Shown piece after piece: positions 53,247 to 61,922 of a stretch of 64,000 bases of DNA. Numbering within the stretch: the first letter of the stretch is position 1; the number at the start of each line of letters is the position of its first letter. The notes below the pieces were generated by a model, which worked only from the letters and a program-made list of their open reading frames with translations, was not told where the DNA came from and searched no databases. The stretch is taken from positions 62,001-126,000 of the forward strand of contig CAISWQ010000065.1 of the NCBI GenBank assembly GCA_903889245.1. The letters are read 5' to 3'. This DNA comes from an uncultured Lentisphaerota bacterium (GTDB taxonomy: Bacteria; Verrucomicrobiota; Kiritimatiellia; CAIQIC01). A program made the position numbers and the translations under genes.

Positions 53247-54614
53247 TCAGACGACGCCGCGGAGGTCGAGCAGGTAGACCTGCCGGCCGCCATGGTGGGG
53301 CGAATCTATCGTCACCCATTTGCCGTCGCGGCTGCAGCGCGGATGCGTGTCGCACCGCCACTCGCCGGTGTACTCCGGCGGCGAGCGGAACTGGCCGAGC
53401 GGGACATACTTCTTTGTCGCCACGTGCAACAGGTAGGGATTCTGGTTGCGGTTCACTTTGCCGGCGTAGGTGTCGCACAAGATCCACTCGTTGCCGGGCA
53501 GATAGGTACAGTGGCCATCCACCGGCAGCATGCCCTCGACCAGTTCGGCCTTGCCGGTGTGGTCCTCGAACAACTGGCAGCGCCACTCCTTGGTGTTGCC
53601 CAGGCCGGCATACGCGAGGATGTGCGTGGGGTCGCACCAGATGAAGTGCGAGACGAGCCCGCTCGCGTTGAGCAGATATAAATCCTTGCCGTCCGCACCA
53701 ACCGTAAACTGGCGCGTCTTCCAGCTCTTGCCCTCGGCCTCGCCGCGCCAGCGGTGCAGGAACTCGAAGCGCGTGCCGTCAGGCGAGACGAGCAGATGGT
53801 TGAACCAGTGTTTCGCGTTTTTCGAAAAGCCGCCGGGCTGCGGGACTTTCGCGAGGTCGGCGAAGGAGAGCAGCAGCGACTGCTTGCCGGTTTCCAGGTC
53901 CATCTTCCAGATGCCCGCATTTTCCGGCGCGAGGACGTTGGCGTTCGGGTCGGGCAAGCCGGCGTAGCCATAGCCAGGCCGGCAGTCGTTGAGGCGGCGG
54001 AAATCCGGCGCGACCGCCCACTTGCCGTCCGGGCTGAGCGCGTAGACCGGCGCGGGCAGCGTACGCTGCTTGCCGGTGTCCACATCGAGCAGATGACAGA
54101 CGAAGCGATCGCCCTCGCGATCGTTCCACACGACGGTGCTTTTCGTGCCGGGCACCCATTGCAGCATGCAACCCTGCTGCCAGTTCCACGCGCGCGAGGT
54201 GCCCAGCTCGATCCACTTATCGCCATCCTGCAAATCCACCATGCCTACGCGGATTACGTCATCAGCGCGCGGCGAGCGACCCTCGAAGTCCACCTCCATC
54301 GCCAGCACCCGGCGGCCGCTGGGATCGAACTCGAACTTGTCGTAGTAGCCGAACCAGTGGAACTTCGGCCCGCGCGTGATCGCGCGCACCGGCACGTTGG
54401 CCGTGAACTCGACCGGCGCGGCCTCCGTCGCCGCCCGCCCCGCCAGCGCGCCGAGCGTCGCCGCGCCCGCCGCCACCAGAAACTCCCGCCGCGACCAGCC
54501 GGCCACGACGGAGCGTGGCCCTCCAGTTGCGTGAGAAATGTTTTGCTTTGCCGATTGGAGGGATGCGCTCGGTCGCGTCCGCTCACTGTCAGCATGACCA
54601 AGGTTGCTGTGCAT
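53247..54614 (-). CDS. Tat-exported TolB-like beta-propeller protein, possibly oligogalacturonate-lyase related
   Basis: A 455-residue exported protein. A twin-arginine signal (SRREFLVAAGAATLGALAG) begins at about residue 41. The rest consists of WD40/TolB-like blades (FEFDPSGRRVLAM, YALSPDGKWAVAPD, LLVSPDGTRFEFL, CSRDGKWVTIDSP). The overall pattern (W-N-W-Q-Q-G near residue 137, H-x-x-x-x-P-D-G) recalls propeller-type oligogalacturonate lyases (PL22), and the mannonate dehydratase next door fits uronate metabolism, but this remains a suggestion. An odd feature is the 40-residue segment before the Tat signal: it contains a dispersed repeat (54501-54524) in frame. The ATG at 54614 has a GAGG site, while a GTG inside the repeat could be an alternative start. 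Confidence 0.75.
   Translation of the reverse strand: MHSNLGHADSERTRPSASLQSAKQNISHATGGPRSVVAGWSRREFLVAAGAATLGALAGRAATEAAPVEFTANVPVRAITRGPKFHWFGYYDKFEFDPSGRRVLAMEVDFEGRSPRADDVIRVGMVDLQDGDKWIELGTSRAWNWQQGCMLQWVPGTKSTVVWNDREGDRFVCHLLDVDTGKQRTLPAPVYALSPDGKWAVAPDFRRLNDCRPGYGYAGLPDPNANVLAPENAGIWKMDLETGKQSLLLSFADLAKVPQPGGFSKNAKHWFNHLLVSPDGTRFEFLHRWRGEAEGKSWKTRQFTVGADGKDLYLLNASGLVSHFIWCDPTHILAYAGLGNTKEWRCQLFEDHTGKAELVEGMLPVDGHCTYLPGNEWILCDTYAGKVNRNQNPYLLHVATKKYVPLGQFRSPPEYTGEWRCDTHPRCSRDGKWVTIDSPHHGGRQVYLLDLRGVV
54501..54524. repeat. GGCCACGACGGAGCGTGGCC repeat in the N-terminus of the propeller gene
   Basis: A 24 bp imperfect palindrome, GGCCACGACGGAGCGTGGCC plus CTCC, lies in frame just before the Tat signal codons. 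An identical 24 bp copy is at 60429-60452. Confidence 0.85.
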
Positions 54615-54646
54615 AGTCGCCTCGCTTCTTCATTTCCGCTACCCGC

Positions 54647-55720
54647 TCATTCTGCCGCGCCGACGGCCTGCAACGCCGCGCGCAGGTAGCCCAGCGCGAA
54701 GGCCATGCCGGCGTGCCACGGCGCGTCACAAGTCATCTGCGGCGCGTGGTCGGGAATGACCACGCCGGTGAAATGGTTTTCCTTCAGGATGCGCAGCACG
54801 CGCAGCACATCCAGATCGCCCTCGTCGATGAACGTCTCGCGGTAGCTCGGCACGCGGCCGCGCACGTTGCGCAGGTGGACGTAGGCCACGCGCTGCTGGC
54901 GGCTGTACTGCTCCACCGCCTCATACACGCCGCCCTCGCTCATCTCCGCGAGCGTGCCGACGCAGAACTCCAGCGCATTGCGCGGGCTGGGTTTCAGCTC
55001 GAGCAGCTTCTGGTAGAGCCGCGGCTGATGGACGAGGCGCGGCTGGCCGCGCATCGTCGGCGTCGGCGGATCATCGGGATGCGCGGCGAGCGTGACGCCC
55101 GCCTCCTCCGCCACCGGCACCACCGCCTCGAGAAAATCCTGCAGCCGACGCCAGAGCTGCTCCGGCGTCGCCGGTGGCACGCTGCCGCCGCGCGCGTTCT
55201 CATCCACGACCATGTTCCACGCCATGCCACGCGGCAGGGGCTCATCCACCGCGCCCTCGATGCCGACGACCTCCGCGCCGCCGCGGCCCCACGGCCCCTT
55301 GATGCGGCCGGCGACCCCGGCGATGGAGAAGTTGTAGGCCATGATCGGGATGCCCGCGCGGCCAAGATTGCGGATGATCGTCTGGCAGTTTTCCAGATGC
55401 CGCTGCTTCTGCGGGCCATCGAGCAGCACGTCGTGCCAGTGGGCGGGATCGAAGTTCTCGATGGCCTCAAGTGCGAGGCCGGCGGCGTTGATTTCCGCCT
55501 TGAGCGCGGCGAGTTCCTCGAAACTCCAGAGCTTGTGCGGATCGCCCGCGACGCCCCAGCCACCGAGCCCGCCGAGCGGCTGATCCACCGGCCGGTTGTC
55601 CTGCCCGCGGTTGAAATAATCGACCAGATGCACAATCACATGCGTGCAGCCGCACTGCCGCGCGAAGCGGTAGTAGTCGCCATTGAGCATGTGCCGATAA
55701 AGCCCGAAGCCCAGTTTCAT
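54647..55720 (-). CDS. uxuA: Mannonate dehydratase-like TIM barrel
   Basis: A 357-residue UxuA-type enzyme converting D-mannonate to 2-keto-3-deoxygluconate in hexuronate breakdown. Typical strands are KLGFGLYRHML, CTHVIVHLVDYF, MAYNFSIAGVAGR, MAWNMVVDENA, VTLAAHPDDPP, EFCVGTLAEM, VAYVHLRNVRG and VVIPDHAPQM, which hold the metal-binding His, Cys and Asp residues of the family. The start is placed at ATG 55720; a TTG at 55732 is an alternative. The SDR gene upstream could supply the preceding fructuronate-reduction step. Four palindromes and another repeat fill the gap to that gene. Confidence 0.88.
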   Translation of the reverse strand: MKLGFGLYRHMLNGDYYRFARQCGCTHVIVHLVDYFNRGQDNRPVDQPLGGLGGWGVAGDPHKLWSFEELAALKAEINAAGLALEAIENFDPAHWHDVLLDGPQKQRHLENCQTIIRNLGRAGIPIMAYNFSIAGVAGRIKGPWGRGGAEVVGIEGAVDEPLPRGMAWNMVVDENARGGSVPPATPEQLWRRLQDFLEAVVPVAEEAGVTLAAHPDDPPTPTMRGQPRLVHQPRLYQKLLELKPSPRNALEFCVGTLAEMSEGGVYEAVEQYSRQQRVAYVHLRNVRGRVPSYRETFIDEGDLDVLRVLRILKENHFTGVVIPDHAPQMTCDAPWHAGMAFALGYLRAALQAVGAAE

Positions 55721-55740
55721 ATTCCAATCCAATCACGCTT

Positions 55741-55791
55741 CTGTAGCGGCGGGCTGCGCCCGCCGTCGGCAGCCATAGGCCGCCGCTACAG
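55741..55791. repeat. Nested palindrome, GTAGCGGCGG family
   Basis: CTGTAGCGGCGGGC...GGCCGCCGCTACAG, with the left arm itself palindromic (GCGGGCTGCGCCCGC). It is related to 21836-21896 and sits 21 bp upstream of the uxuA start. Confidence 0.75.
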
Positions 55792-55815
55792 CCCTGCCCA
55801 AGACCAGCACGTCTT

Positions 55816-55924
55816 TTCCAAGCCTTGGAAAATTTCCACCTGTTTTTTCCAAGGCCCGGAAAACCGCCGCCTTGTTCTTTCCAATCCTTGGAAAAATCAC
55901 CGTTTATTTTTCCAATCCCTGGAA
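55816..55924. repeat. Phased palindrome array, 4 units
   Basis: Units at 55816 (TTCCAAGCCTTGGAA), 55847 (TTCCAAGGCCCGGAA), 55879 (TTCCAATCCTTGGAA) and 55910 (TTCCAATCCCTGGAA); intervals 31, 32 and 31 bp. It lies in the 285 bp gap between the SDR and uxuA genes. A TGTTCGG-type heptad repeat follows at 55955-55977. Confidence 0.92.
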
Positions 55925-55954
55925 CCCGGCTCGCCCTCCAGCAGTCTTCTTCCT

Positions 55955-55977
55955 TCGATGTTCGGTGTTCGATGTTC
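55955..55977. repeat. TGTTCGG heptad-type repeat
   Basis: CGATGTTCGGTGTTCGATGTTC consists of three TGTTC units and matches the block at 16596-16622. It lies 29 bp beyond the SDR stop codon. Confidence 0.55.
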
Positions 55978-56005
55978 TTCGTCTTCCCTCGCCACTCGTC
56001 CCTCT

Positions 56006-56761
56006 TCAGAACCCGATGCTGACGCCGCCATCCACCGGCAGCACGACGCCGGTGATGAACTTGGCGGCGGGCGAGCAGAGGAAGACGGCGGCGCCGGCGA
56101 CATCCTCGGGCTGGCCCATCCGGCCCATCGGCGTGCGCTGGATGATGCGCGCGAGCCGCGCCTTGTCGCTCAAGACCGCGCCGCGCGTGATGTCGGTCTC
56201 GATCCAGCCGGGCGCGATGGCGTTGACGCGGACGCCCTGCGGCGCCCACTCTACCGCCATCGTGCGCATCAGGCCGAGCAGCGCCGACTTCGCCGCGGCA
56301 TAGGCGCCGACCAGCGGCACGCCGAACAGCGACGCCATCGAGGCAATGAAGATGATGCTGCCCTGACCGCGCGGCTTCATCAGCGCGTAGGCGGCGCGGC
56401 TGAGGGCGTGCGCGCCGAGCACGTGGATATCCATCTGGTAGCCGATCTCGTTCTCGGTGACGTCCGCAACCGGCTTCTTCAGGTGGACGCCGGCGTTGTT
56501 GATGAGGATGGAAACGGGGCCGACTGTTTTCTCGACATCGGCCAGCAACGCCGGCGCCTGCGCAAAATCGGCGACGTCGTGCGAGCGATAGGCCGCGGCC
56601 GCGCCCAGTTCCGCGCACGCCGCCTTGAGCGGCTCCTTGCGCCGGCCCACGAGCACGACGCGTGCGCCCGCCTCCACGAACGACCGCGCCATCGCCAGCC
56701 CCAGGCCCGTGCCCCCGCCTGTGATGAGGGCGACTTCATTTTTCAGGGAAAAGTTTTTCAT
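56006..56761 (-). CDS. Short-chain dehydrogenase/reductase
   Basis: A 251-residue classical SDR. The cofactor motif is TGGGTGLGLA (residues 14-23), VGRRKEP suggests NADP preference, ILINNAGVH is the structural Asn motif, and the catalytic set is Ser in IASMAS with Tyr and Lys in YAAAKSALL. PGWIETDIT and PVDGGVSIGF close the fold. Closest styles are gluconate 5-dehydrogenase and fructuronate/keto-acid reductases. Together with uxuA a role in uronate catabolism is plausible but unproven. It heads the minus-strand cluster. Confidence 0.92.
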   Translation of the reverse strand: MKNFSLKNEVALITGGGTGLGLAMARSFVEAGARVVLVGRRKEPLKAACAELGAAAAYRSHDVADFAQAPALLADVEKTVGPVSILINNAGVHLKKPVADVTENEIGYQMDIHVLGAHALSRAAYALMKPRGQGSIIFIASMASLFGVPLVGAYAAAKSALLGLMRTMAVEWAPQGVRVNAIAPGWIETDITRGAVLSDKARLARIIQRTPMGRMGQPEDVAGAAVFLCSPAAKFITGVVLPVDGGVSIGF

Positions 56762-56803
56762 GGCCGGAACATACCACGCCGGCCGGCCGCGCGCAGGCAG
56801 AAA

Positions 56804-57826
56804 TCAGGAGCGCCGTTCCGTGACGGGCAGCGGGTTAGTCCACGCGCGTTTGCCGCTGACCTCCACCACTTCGGCCCGGATCCATTGCGGTTGTTTACGC
56901 GAGCCCGTCAAGTTCCACACGGCCTCGGTGATGGTTTTCCCGCCCTCTGACTGAAACAGCCGGCCGCCACCAGCACCGTTGAAGAAAAAGCGAATCTGCG
57001 CCGCCGGCGAAGTCTTGAGACGGACTGTGCCATTCTCCACACGGAAATCTATGATCGTCGGTCCGCACGAAGCGTAATAGCAACCCTGCCCAAGCGCATC
57101 CATGATGCCGGTTTTGGTGAGTTGCCGGGCGCGGATCATGGTCCAGCCCTGTGCCAGCCACGTGCTTTTGTGTACATCATCCACCGCCAGCAAACCCGGC
57201 AGCAACCCCTTGTTACAGAGCTGGTCCACGTGGACTCCGCTGTGGCCTTTCGCACTGGCCAACTCGCAGTGCGCGTTATACAGCTCGACACCAAGATAGC
57301 CGCTGACCTCCAGCAGTTCCTCGAGGCCATGGGCGGTCCAATAGGGATGCGCGTAGATGACCTTGCCTCCGGCGCGCCTGACCGTGTCTATCAGTTCTTG
57401 TGCCGGCAATTCCTTGGAGAGTTCAAAAGGATGGGGCAGATCCAGACAGACGAAATGATGCGCCGGCGCACCCGAGCCTGTCTTCGGATGCACTTCCATG
57501 CTGTTGATGGCCAGAAAACCATCCTTGGTGAAGGTGGTCAGATCATTTGTCTTCCAGTGATCGGTGATAGCGACCACCTGGAACCCGGCGTCGCGATACT
57601 GTGCGAGCCGGGTCGCCACATCCACGTCGCCATCGGAAGTCTTGGTATGCACGTGCAGCGCGGCTTTGAACCAGCACCCTCCCTGCAAAAAGGGATTAAG
57701 TGGGGCGTCCAGCCTGGCCGCTGGCTGCTTTGTCCGGCTGGCCGGCGCAGCCATGGCAGACGGGGCCAGCCAAGCAGCGCCTGCCGCCGCCAATCCCGAA
57801 CGCTTAAAGAACAGGCGTCGTTTCAT
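56804..57826 (-). CDS. Exported PHP-domain metallophosphoesterase-like protein
   Basis: A 340-residue protein with a signal (MKRRLFFKRSGLAAAGAAWL; the KR pair before a hydrophobic core may be Tat-like) and a PHP domain. Metal motifs are LHVHTKTSDGD (H58, H60, D65), VVAITDHWKTND, a Glu in NSMEVHP, YAHPYW and VELYNAH, then DDVHKS. PHP proteins hydrolyse phosphoesters or phosphonates. Residues of about 265-340 add a small beta-sandwich (FRVENGTVRL, IRFFFNGAGGGRLF). The start at 57826 follows GGGAG closely. No obvious operon partner; the next gene upstream is 50 bp away in the same direction. Confidence 0.85.
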   Translation of the reverse strand: MKRRLFFKRSGLAAAGAAWLAPSAMAAPASRTKQPAARLDAPLNPFLQGGCWFKAALHVHTKTSDGDVDVATRLAQYRDAGFQVVAITDHWKTNDLTTFTKDGFLAINSMEVHPKTGSGAPAHHFVCLDLPHPFELSKELPAQELIDTVRRAGGKVIYAHPYWTAHGLEELLEVSGYLGVELYNAHCELASAKGHSGVHVDQLCNKGLLPGLLAVDDVHKSTWLAQGWTMIRARQLTKTGIMDALGQGCYYASCGPTIIDFRVENGTVRLKTSPAAQIRFFFNGAGGGRLFQSEGGKTITEAVWNLTGSRKQPQWIRAEVVEVSGKRAWTNPLPVTERRS

Positions 57827-57876
57827 AGCTCCCTTCCGCGGTTCAACCACCTGCCAGTACCGATCAAGCTGGACGC

Positions 57877-58758
57877 TTACGCCACGGCCCACTGTTCGCG
57901 GATGAAGGCGCAGGCCTTCGCGGGATCGGTCTCGCCCTTCTTCCAGCCACACTCGAGCGAGAGCAGCCCGCGATAGCCGATGCCCTTGAGCGCCTTGAAG
58001 TAGGGCCGGAAATCCGTGCCGCCGGGCATCGGCGCGATGCGGGTGCCCTTCTGGGCCACGTGGACGTGGAGGATGCGCGCGCCGGCCTTGGTGATCGCGT
58101 CGGGCTGCTCATCCTCCTGCAACATGTGATAGATGTCGGCGTGCAGCTTAAACGCCGGCTGCGCCACCGCATCCACAATCGCCGCGCCCTCGGTGACGGA
58201 ATTGATGAAGTTGGTCTCCTTGCGGTTCAGCGGTTCCAGCACGAGCGTGACGCCCGCCTTCGCCGCCGCCGGCGCGATGCGCTTGGCGAACGCGATGAAC
58301 TGCTCGCGCGCCTTGGCGGCGTCGAAGCCGTCCGGAATCTTCCGCGCGCCGCCGCTGCCGAAGACGATCGTCTTGATATTCGCCACACCGGCACGGCGCA
58401 GCGCGCTCTCGGCATACGTGGCGGCCGCGTCGGGCTTCGCGTCCGGCCCGACGATCTTCATGCTGCTGGGCAAGAAACCATTGACGGCCAGCACGGGGAT
58501 GGCGAGCCCCTTGAGTTGCGCGAGGTTTTTCTCGAAGTCGGCCTCCGGCTTGTCCGGCACGAACAGGCCGCCGACGTTGCCTTCGAGGAAGTCAAAGCCC
58601 GCGGCCTTCATGTCGGCCGCATCCTTGTTGCTTTTGCACACGCCGACCAGTGGCTTGAACTCGTCGGCCGCCGCCGCGCCGCGCAGCAGCGCGACGCCCG
58701 CGCCCGCCACCGCCATCCGCTGCAAGAACTCCCGTCGCGAAACAATCCTGCTGCTCAT
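57877..58758 (-). CDS. Tat-exported TIM-barrel sugar isomerase/epimerase-like protein
   Basis: A 293-residue protein with a twin-arginine signal (SRREFLQRMAVAGAGVALL) and a hydroxypyruvate isomerase-like barrel. Visible strands are LVGVCKSNKD, GFDFLEGNVGG, IPVLAVNGFLP, TIVFGSGGAR, VTLVLEPLNRKETNF (metal Glu), KLHADIYHML (metal Asp/His), HVHVAQKGTR and LLSLECGW. It is a second member of the fold seen at 4718. The start at 58758 has AGGAG at the right distance; a longer frame lacks support. Substrate unknown. Confidence 0.87.
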   Translation of the reverse strand: MSSRIVSRREFLQRMAVAGAGVALLRGAAAADEFKPLVGVCKSNKDAADMKAAGFDFLEGNVGGLFVPDKPEADFEKNLAQLKGLAIPVLAVNGFLPSSMKIVGPDAKPDAAATYAESALRRAGVANIKTIVFGSGGARKIPDGFDAAKAREQFIAFAKRIAPAAAKAGVTLVLEPLNRKETNFINSVTEGAAIVDAVAQPAFKLHADIYHMLQEDEQPDAITKAGARILHVHVAQKGTRIAPMPGGTDFRPYFKALKGIGYRGLLSLECGWKKGETDPAKACAFIREQWAVA

Positions 58759-58922
58759 GTTGTTCTCCTGTTGGTTTTCTGCAATGCCGTCAGTCGTCTG
58801 TTGTGGGTTGTCGGTCAGCCATTTCCTTGGCACCTTCGATGGCGGTTGATTCATTGCCGCGCATGGGCGCGCACTCTGCCGGTGATTCTTTTCGTTTTAC
58901 CCAACGCTTCACTCGCCACCCG

Positions 58923-60203
58923 TCACTTCTGCTCCCGCTGCAGCGCGCGCCAGGCGATGTCCTTGCGGAACTGCATGTTCTGGAACTGAATTTTATCGGT
59001 GGCTTCGTAGGCGTGTTTCACCGCCGCAGCAAGATCGGCACCAACCGCAGTGACGCCGAGTACACGGCCGCCGGTAGTAACCACCGCGCCATCCTTCTGC
59101 GCCGTTCCGGCGTGGAAAACAGTAACGCCCGACAGCGCGTTCGCTACGTCGAGTCCACAGATCGCATCGCCCTTCGCGTAATGACCAGGATAGCCGCCGG
59201 CCGCGAGAACCACGCAGACGCTTGCCTCCGGCCGCCAGCGCACGAGGCTCTCGGTCAGCGTGCCATCAATGCACGCTTCGAGCGCGGGAATCATGTCGCC
59301 GTCCCAGCGGACCAGCACGGCCTGCGTTTCGGGATCGCCGAAGCGGCAGTTGAACTCCAGCACCTTGGGCCCGTTCTTCGTCAACATCAGGCCGGCATAC
59401 AGCAGTCCCTTGTAGGTGATGTTGCGGCGGCGCAACTCGCGCAGCATCCGGCCGAAGACTTCCTCGCGGATGAACGGGAGGAGGTCGGCGGTGACCACCG
59501 GCGCGGGCGAGTAGGCGCCCATGCCGCCGGTGTTCGGGCCGGTATCGCCATCGCCGATGCGCTTGTGATCCTGCGACGAGGCGAGCAGCACGACGTGCTC
59601 GCCATCGAGCAGCGCGAGGATCGAGGCCTCCTCACCGTCGAGGAATTCCTCGACGAGCACCGTGTTGCCGGCGGCGCCGAAGGCGCGCTTCACGAGGGCT
59701 TCATCAATCGCGGCCTCGGCCTCGGCCAGCGTCAGCGCCACCGTCACACCCTTGCCCGCCGCGAGACCATCGGCCTTGACGACGATCGGCACGCCCTGCT
59801 GGCGGACATAATTTTTTGCCGCCGCCGCATCGGTGAACGTCGCCGCCTTCGCGGTCGGCACGCCGGCGGCCTCCATCACCTCCTTGGAAAACTGCTTGCT
59901 GCCCTCGAGCCGCGCCGCGGCCTGGCACGGGCCGAAGACGCGCAACCCCGCCGCCTGAAAGAGATCGGTGACACCGGCGCAGAGCGGGGCCTCCGGTCCG
60001 ACCACCGTCAGGTCGGGCTTGTTCTCCTTGGCCCACGCCAGCAAGCCGGCGAGATCCTCGGCCTTGATGTCGAGGTTGGTGCAGAACAGGGAGGTGCCGC
60101 CGTTACCCGGCGCGCAGAAAAGATCCGGTTGCCGGCTGTCGTTCTTGAGTTTCCACGCGAGCGCGTGCTCGCGTCCACCACCGCCGATGACGAGAATCTT
60201 CAT
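58923..60203 (-). CDS. purD: Phosphoribosylamine-glycine ligase
   Basis: Second step of purine synthesis (phosphoribosylamine plus glycine plus ATP to GAR). The 426-residue ATP-grasp protein starts with MKILVIGGGGREHALAWKL and has VVGPEAPLCAG, FGPCQAAARLEGSK, VVKADGLAAGKGV, LVEEFLDGEEASILAL, QDHKRIGDGDTGPNTGGMGAY, the metal-binding EFNCRFGDPETQ and the C-terminal VLAAGGYPG. The length is normal. The start at 60203 has an AAAGGGA site; TAGAAT (60232-60227 on the minus strand) with a weak TTCGTT 16 bp further may be its promoter. Confidence 0.98.
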   Translation of the reverse strand: MKILVIGGGGREHALAWKLKNDSRQPDLFCAPGNGGTSLFCTNLDIKAEDLAGLLAWAKENKPDLTVVGPEAPLCAGVTDLFQAAGLRVFGPCQAAARLEGSKQFSKEVMEAAGVPTAKAATFTDAAAAKNYVRQQGVPIVVKADGLAAGKGVTVALTLAEAEAAIDEALVKRAFGAAGNTVLVEEFLDGEEASILALLDGEHVVLLASSQDHKRIGDGDTGPNTGGMGAYSPAPVVTADLLPFIREEVFGRMLRELRRRNITYKGLLYAGLMLTKNGPKVLEFNCRFGDPETQAVLVRWDGDMIPALEACIDGTLTESLVRWRPEASVCVVLAAGGYPGHYAKGDAICGLDVANALSGVTVFHAGTAQKDGAVVTTGGRVLGVTAVGADLAAAVKHAYEATDKIQFQNMQFRKDIAWRALQREQK

Positions 60204-60329
60204 GCTGTCCCTTTGCGTGTGCGGTGATTCTATGCGCCGTCCTCCCAAAACGAAGCGCAAAATTACCTGCCGCACGGGGCAGCCGCCCTAACCATCTGTA
60301 ACCTTCAGGCCGAGCCTGGGTCAAAAGAA

Positions 60330-60354
60330 TCGCACACTCTCTTGAGGTGTGCGA
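60330..60354 (-). terminator. Hairpin with T-rich flank on the minus strand
   Basis: TCGCACAC and GTGTGCGA pair around a nine-base loop, and on the minus strand the stem is followed by TTCTTTTG. It could end the alcohol dehydrogenase transcript, though it lies about 400 bp beyond that stop codon. Confidence 0.4.
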
Positions 60355-60428
60355 CTGTGGGCCGAAGACCTTCCCACCAGCGACCTCATTCGCGGCTGTG
60401 GCAGAGCCTTCAGCGGGTGCAGGCAGAC

Positions 60429-60452
60429 GGCCACGACGGAGCGTGGCCCTCC
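60429..60452. repeat. GGCCACGACGGAGCGTGGCC repeat
   Basis: Identical over 24 bp to the copy at 54501-54524 that lies inside a coding sequence. Here it is intergenic. Confidence 0.85.
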
Positions 60453-60759
60453 ATTCGCTCCTATAGGGGCGGGACTCCCCAGCCCTCTGAAAACCGAGGC
60501 CGGCGAAATATTTTCGCTGGCTCCTGAAAATCGCAGCTAGATGAGCGGTTCCGGCAAGCCGGGAGCGGCGGCTTCCCAGCCGCCGCAAGCTCCACCGCAG
60601 CGCGAGCCTTGCAGGCCAAGGCGCAGTACTGGCCGGGGTAATGGCGGTTACCTCGGCCATGAAAATGATCGGTGGCCACGCAGGAGGAGAGGTTGCCTAT
60701 ATGCACACATCTGCACATGGTCGGGGCGGGCGGTCACCGGCGTCCGTAGGATGGCTGGG

Positions 60760-61902
60760 TTATGCGCGCTGGAGCAGGATCGCGGCAGCGGCGGCGGCGT
60801 TGATGTCGCCATGCTCGCCGAAGGCATAGCCATGTTCGGCAAAGCGCGTGGCAACCTTGGCCGCGGCCTCCTTGGCGTCAATGCCGTAGTCGCCGAGCCG
60901 CGTCGGCATGCCGATCGCGTGGAAAAACTTCTCCGTTCGCGCGATGGCCGCCCGGGCATTTTTCACACCCCAGACGCGCTGGCCATACTGCTCCAGCTTG
61001 GCGCGCTTCGCCGCGAACTTGTGCTGCCAGACGCCGGGCATGACGATCGCCAGCGTCTCGGCGTGGTCGAGTCCGTAGAACGCCGTCAGCTCGTGACCGA
61101 TCATGTGCGTTGCCCAATCCTGCGGTACGCCGCAGCCGATCAGTGTGTTCAACGCGAGCGTCGCGCTCCACATGAAACTGGCGCGCGCCTCGTAGTTGCG
61201 CGGCTTGGCCAGCGTGACCGGCGCGACCTCGATCAGCGTCTGCAAGACCGACTCCGAGAGCCGGTCCTGAAGTGGCGCGGCCGAGGGGAAAGTCATGTAC
61301 TGCTCCATCGTGTGGACGAAGGCATCCACAAGGCCGTTACGGACGAATTTCTTTGGTAGCGAGAACGTCGTCACCGGGTCGAGCACCGAGAACACCGGGA
61401 ACGCCAGCGCCGAGGTGAAGTGCAGCTTCTCCTGCGTCGCCGCGCGCGAGATGACGGAGTTGCCGTTGGCCTCCGAGCCGGTCGCGGGCAGCGTCAGCAC
61501 CGTGCCCACAGGCAGCGCGGCGGTGACGCACCCACCATGCGTGCGCAGGATTTCCCACGAGTCACGGCCCTTGAAGACCGCGGCCGCGGCGATGAACTTC
61601 GCCGCATCGAGCACCGAGCCGCCGCCGACTGCGAGGATGAATTTGATCTTCGCCTGCTTCACCAACGCGACGGCCTTGAGGCAGGTCTCGAACAGCGGAT
61701 TCGCCTCGATGCCGCCGAACTCGACGCGGCGGTGCTTTTTCAGCGCCGCCTTGACCTGATCATAGACTCCGTTGCGCTTGATCGAGCCGCCGCCATAGAG
61801 TAGCAGCACCGGTGTCTTGGCCGGCACGCGCGTCGCCAGCTCCGCGATCATCCCCTTGCCGAACAGTATCTCCGTCGGATTTTTATAGCTGAAGTTCTGC
61901 AT
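60760..61902 (-). CDS. Iron-containing alcohol dehydrogenase (YqhD/BDH type)
   Basis: A 380-residue group III alcohol dehydrogenase reducing aldehydes with NAD(P)H. It begins FSYKNPTEILFGKG, has ILAVGGGSVLDAAKFIA for cofactor binding and LTLPATGSEANG. The metal ligands lie in NGLVDAFVHTMEQY (Asp, His) and in ATHMIGHELTAFYGLDHAETLAI (two His). The ends are those of butanol dehydrogenase/YqhD. It follows the FIST gene after 20 bp, so the two may be co-expressed. A fermentative role would fit the anaerobic indication from nfnAB. Confidence 0.95.
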   Translation of the reverse strand: MQNFSYKNPTEILFGKGMIAELATRVPAKTPVLLLYGGGSIKRNGVYDQVKAALKKHRRVEFGGIEANPLFETCLKAVALVKQAKIKFILAVGGGSVLDAAKFIAAAAVFKGRDSWEILRTHGGCVTAALPVGTVLTLPATGSEANGNSVISRAATQEKLHFTSALAFPVFSVLDPVTTFSLPKKFVRNGLVDAFVHTMEQYMTFPSAAPLQDRLSESVLQTLIEVAPVTLAKPRNYEARASFMWSATLALNTLIGCGVPQDWATHMIGHELTAFYGLDHAETLAIVMPGVWQHKFAAKRAKLEQYGQRVWGVKNARAAIARTEKFFHAIGMPTRLGDYGIDAKEAAAKVATRFAEHGYAFGEHGDINAAAAAAILLQRA

Positions 61903-61922
61903 ATTGATCTCCCGGTTTGGCT

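Larger units (their letters stand above)
60204..60759. other. 556 bp intergenic region with three dispersed hairpins, no gene supported
   Basis: The region between purD and the alcohol dehydrogenase holds the purD promoter area, an eight-bp-stem hairpin (60330-60354), the GGCCACGACGGAGCGTGGCC repeat (60429-60452), a GGGGCGGGACTCCCC block near 60467, and a GGCGGCT/AGCCGCC hairpin (60562-60593). Short open frames exist but have neither ribosome sites nor recognisable products. Confidence 0.7.

Noticed and set aside
57402-57430. Further palindrome-like TTCCTTGGA in the PHP gene (and TCCTTGGAAAA in purD at 59881)
   Set aside because: Only half-sites in conserved coding positions, single and without a partner at 31-32 bp; probably chance.
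60541-60829. Small plus-strand genes upstream of the alcohol dehydrogenase
   Set aside because: Open frames there lack ribosome sites, overlap dispersed hairpins and the dehydrogenase 3' end, and encode no recognisable product.
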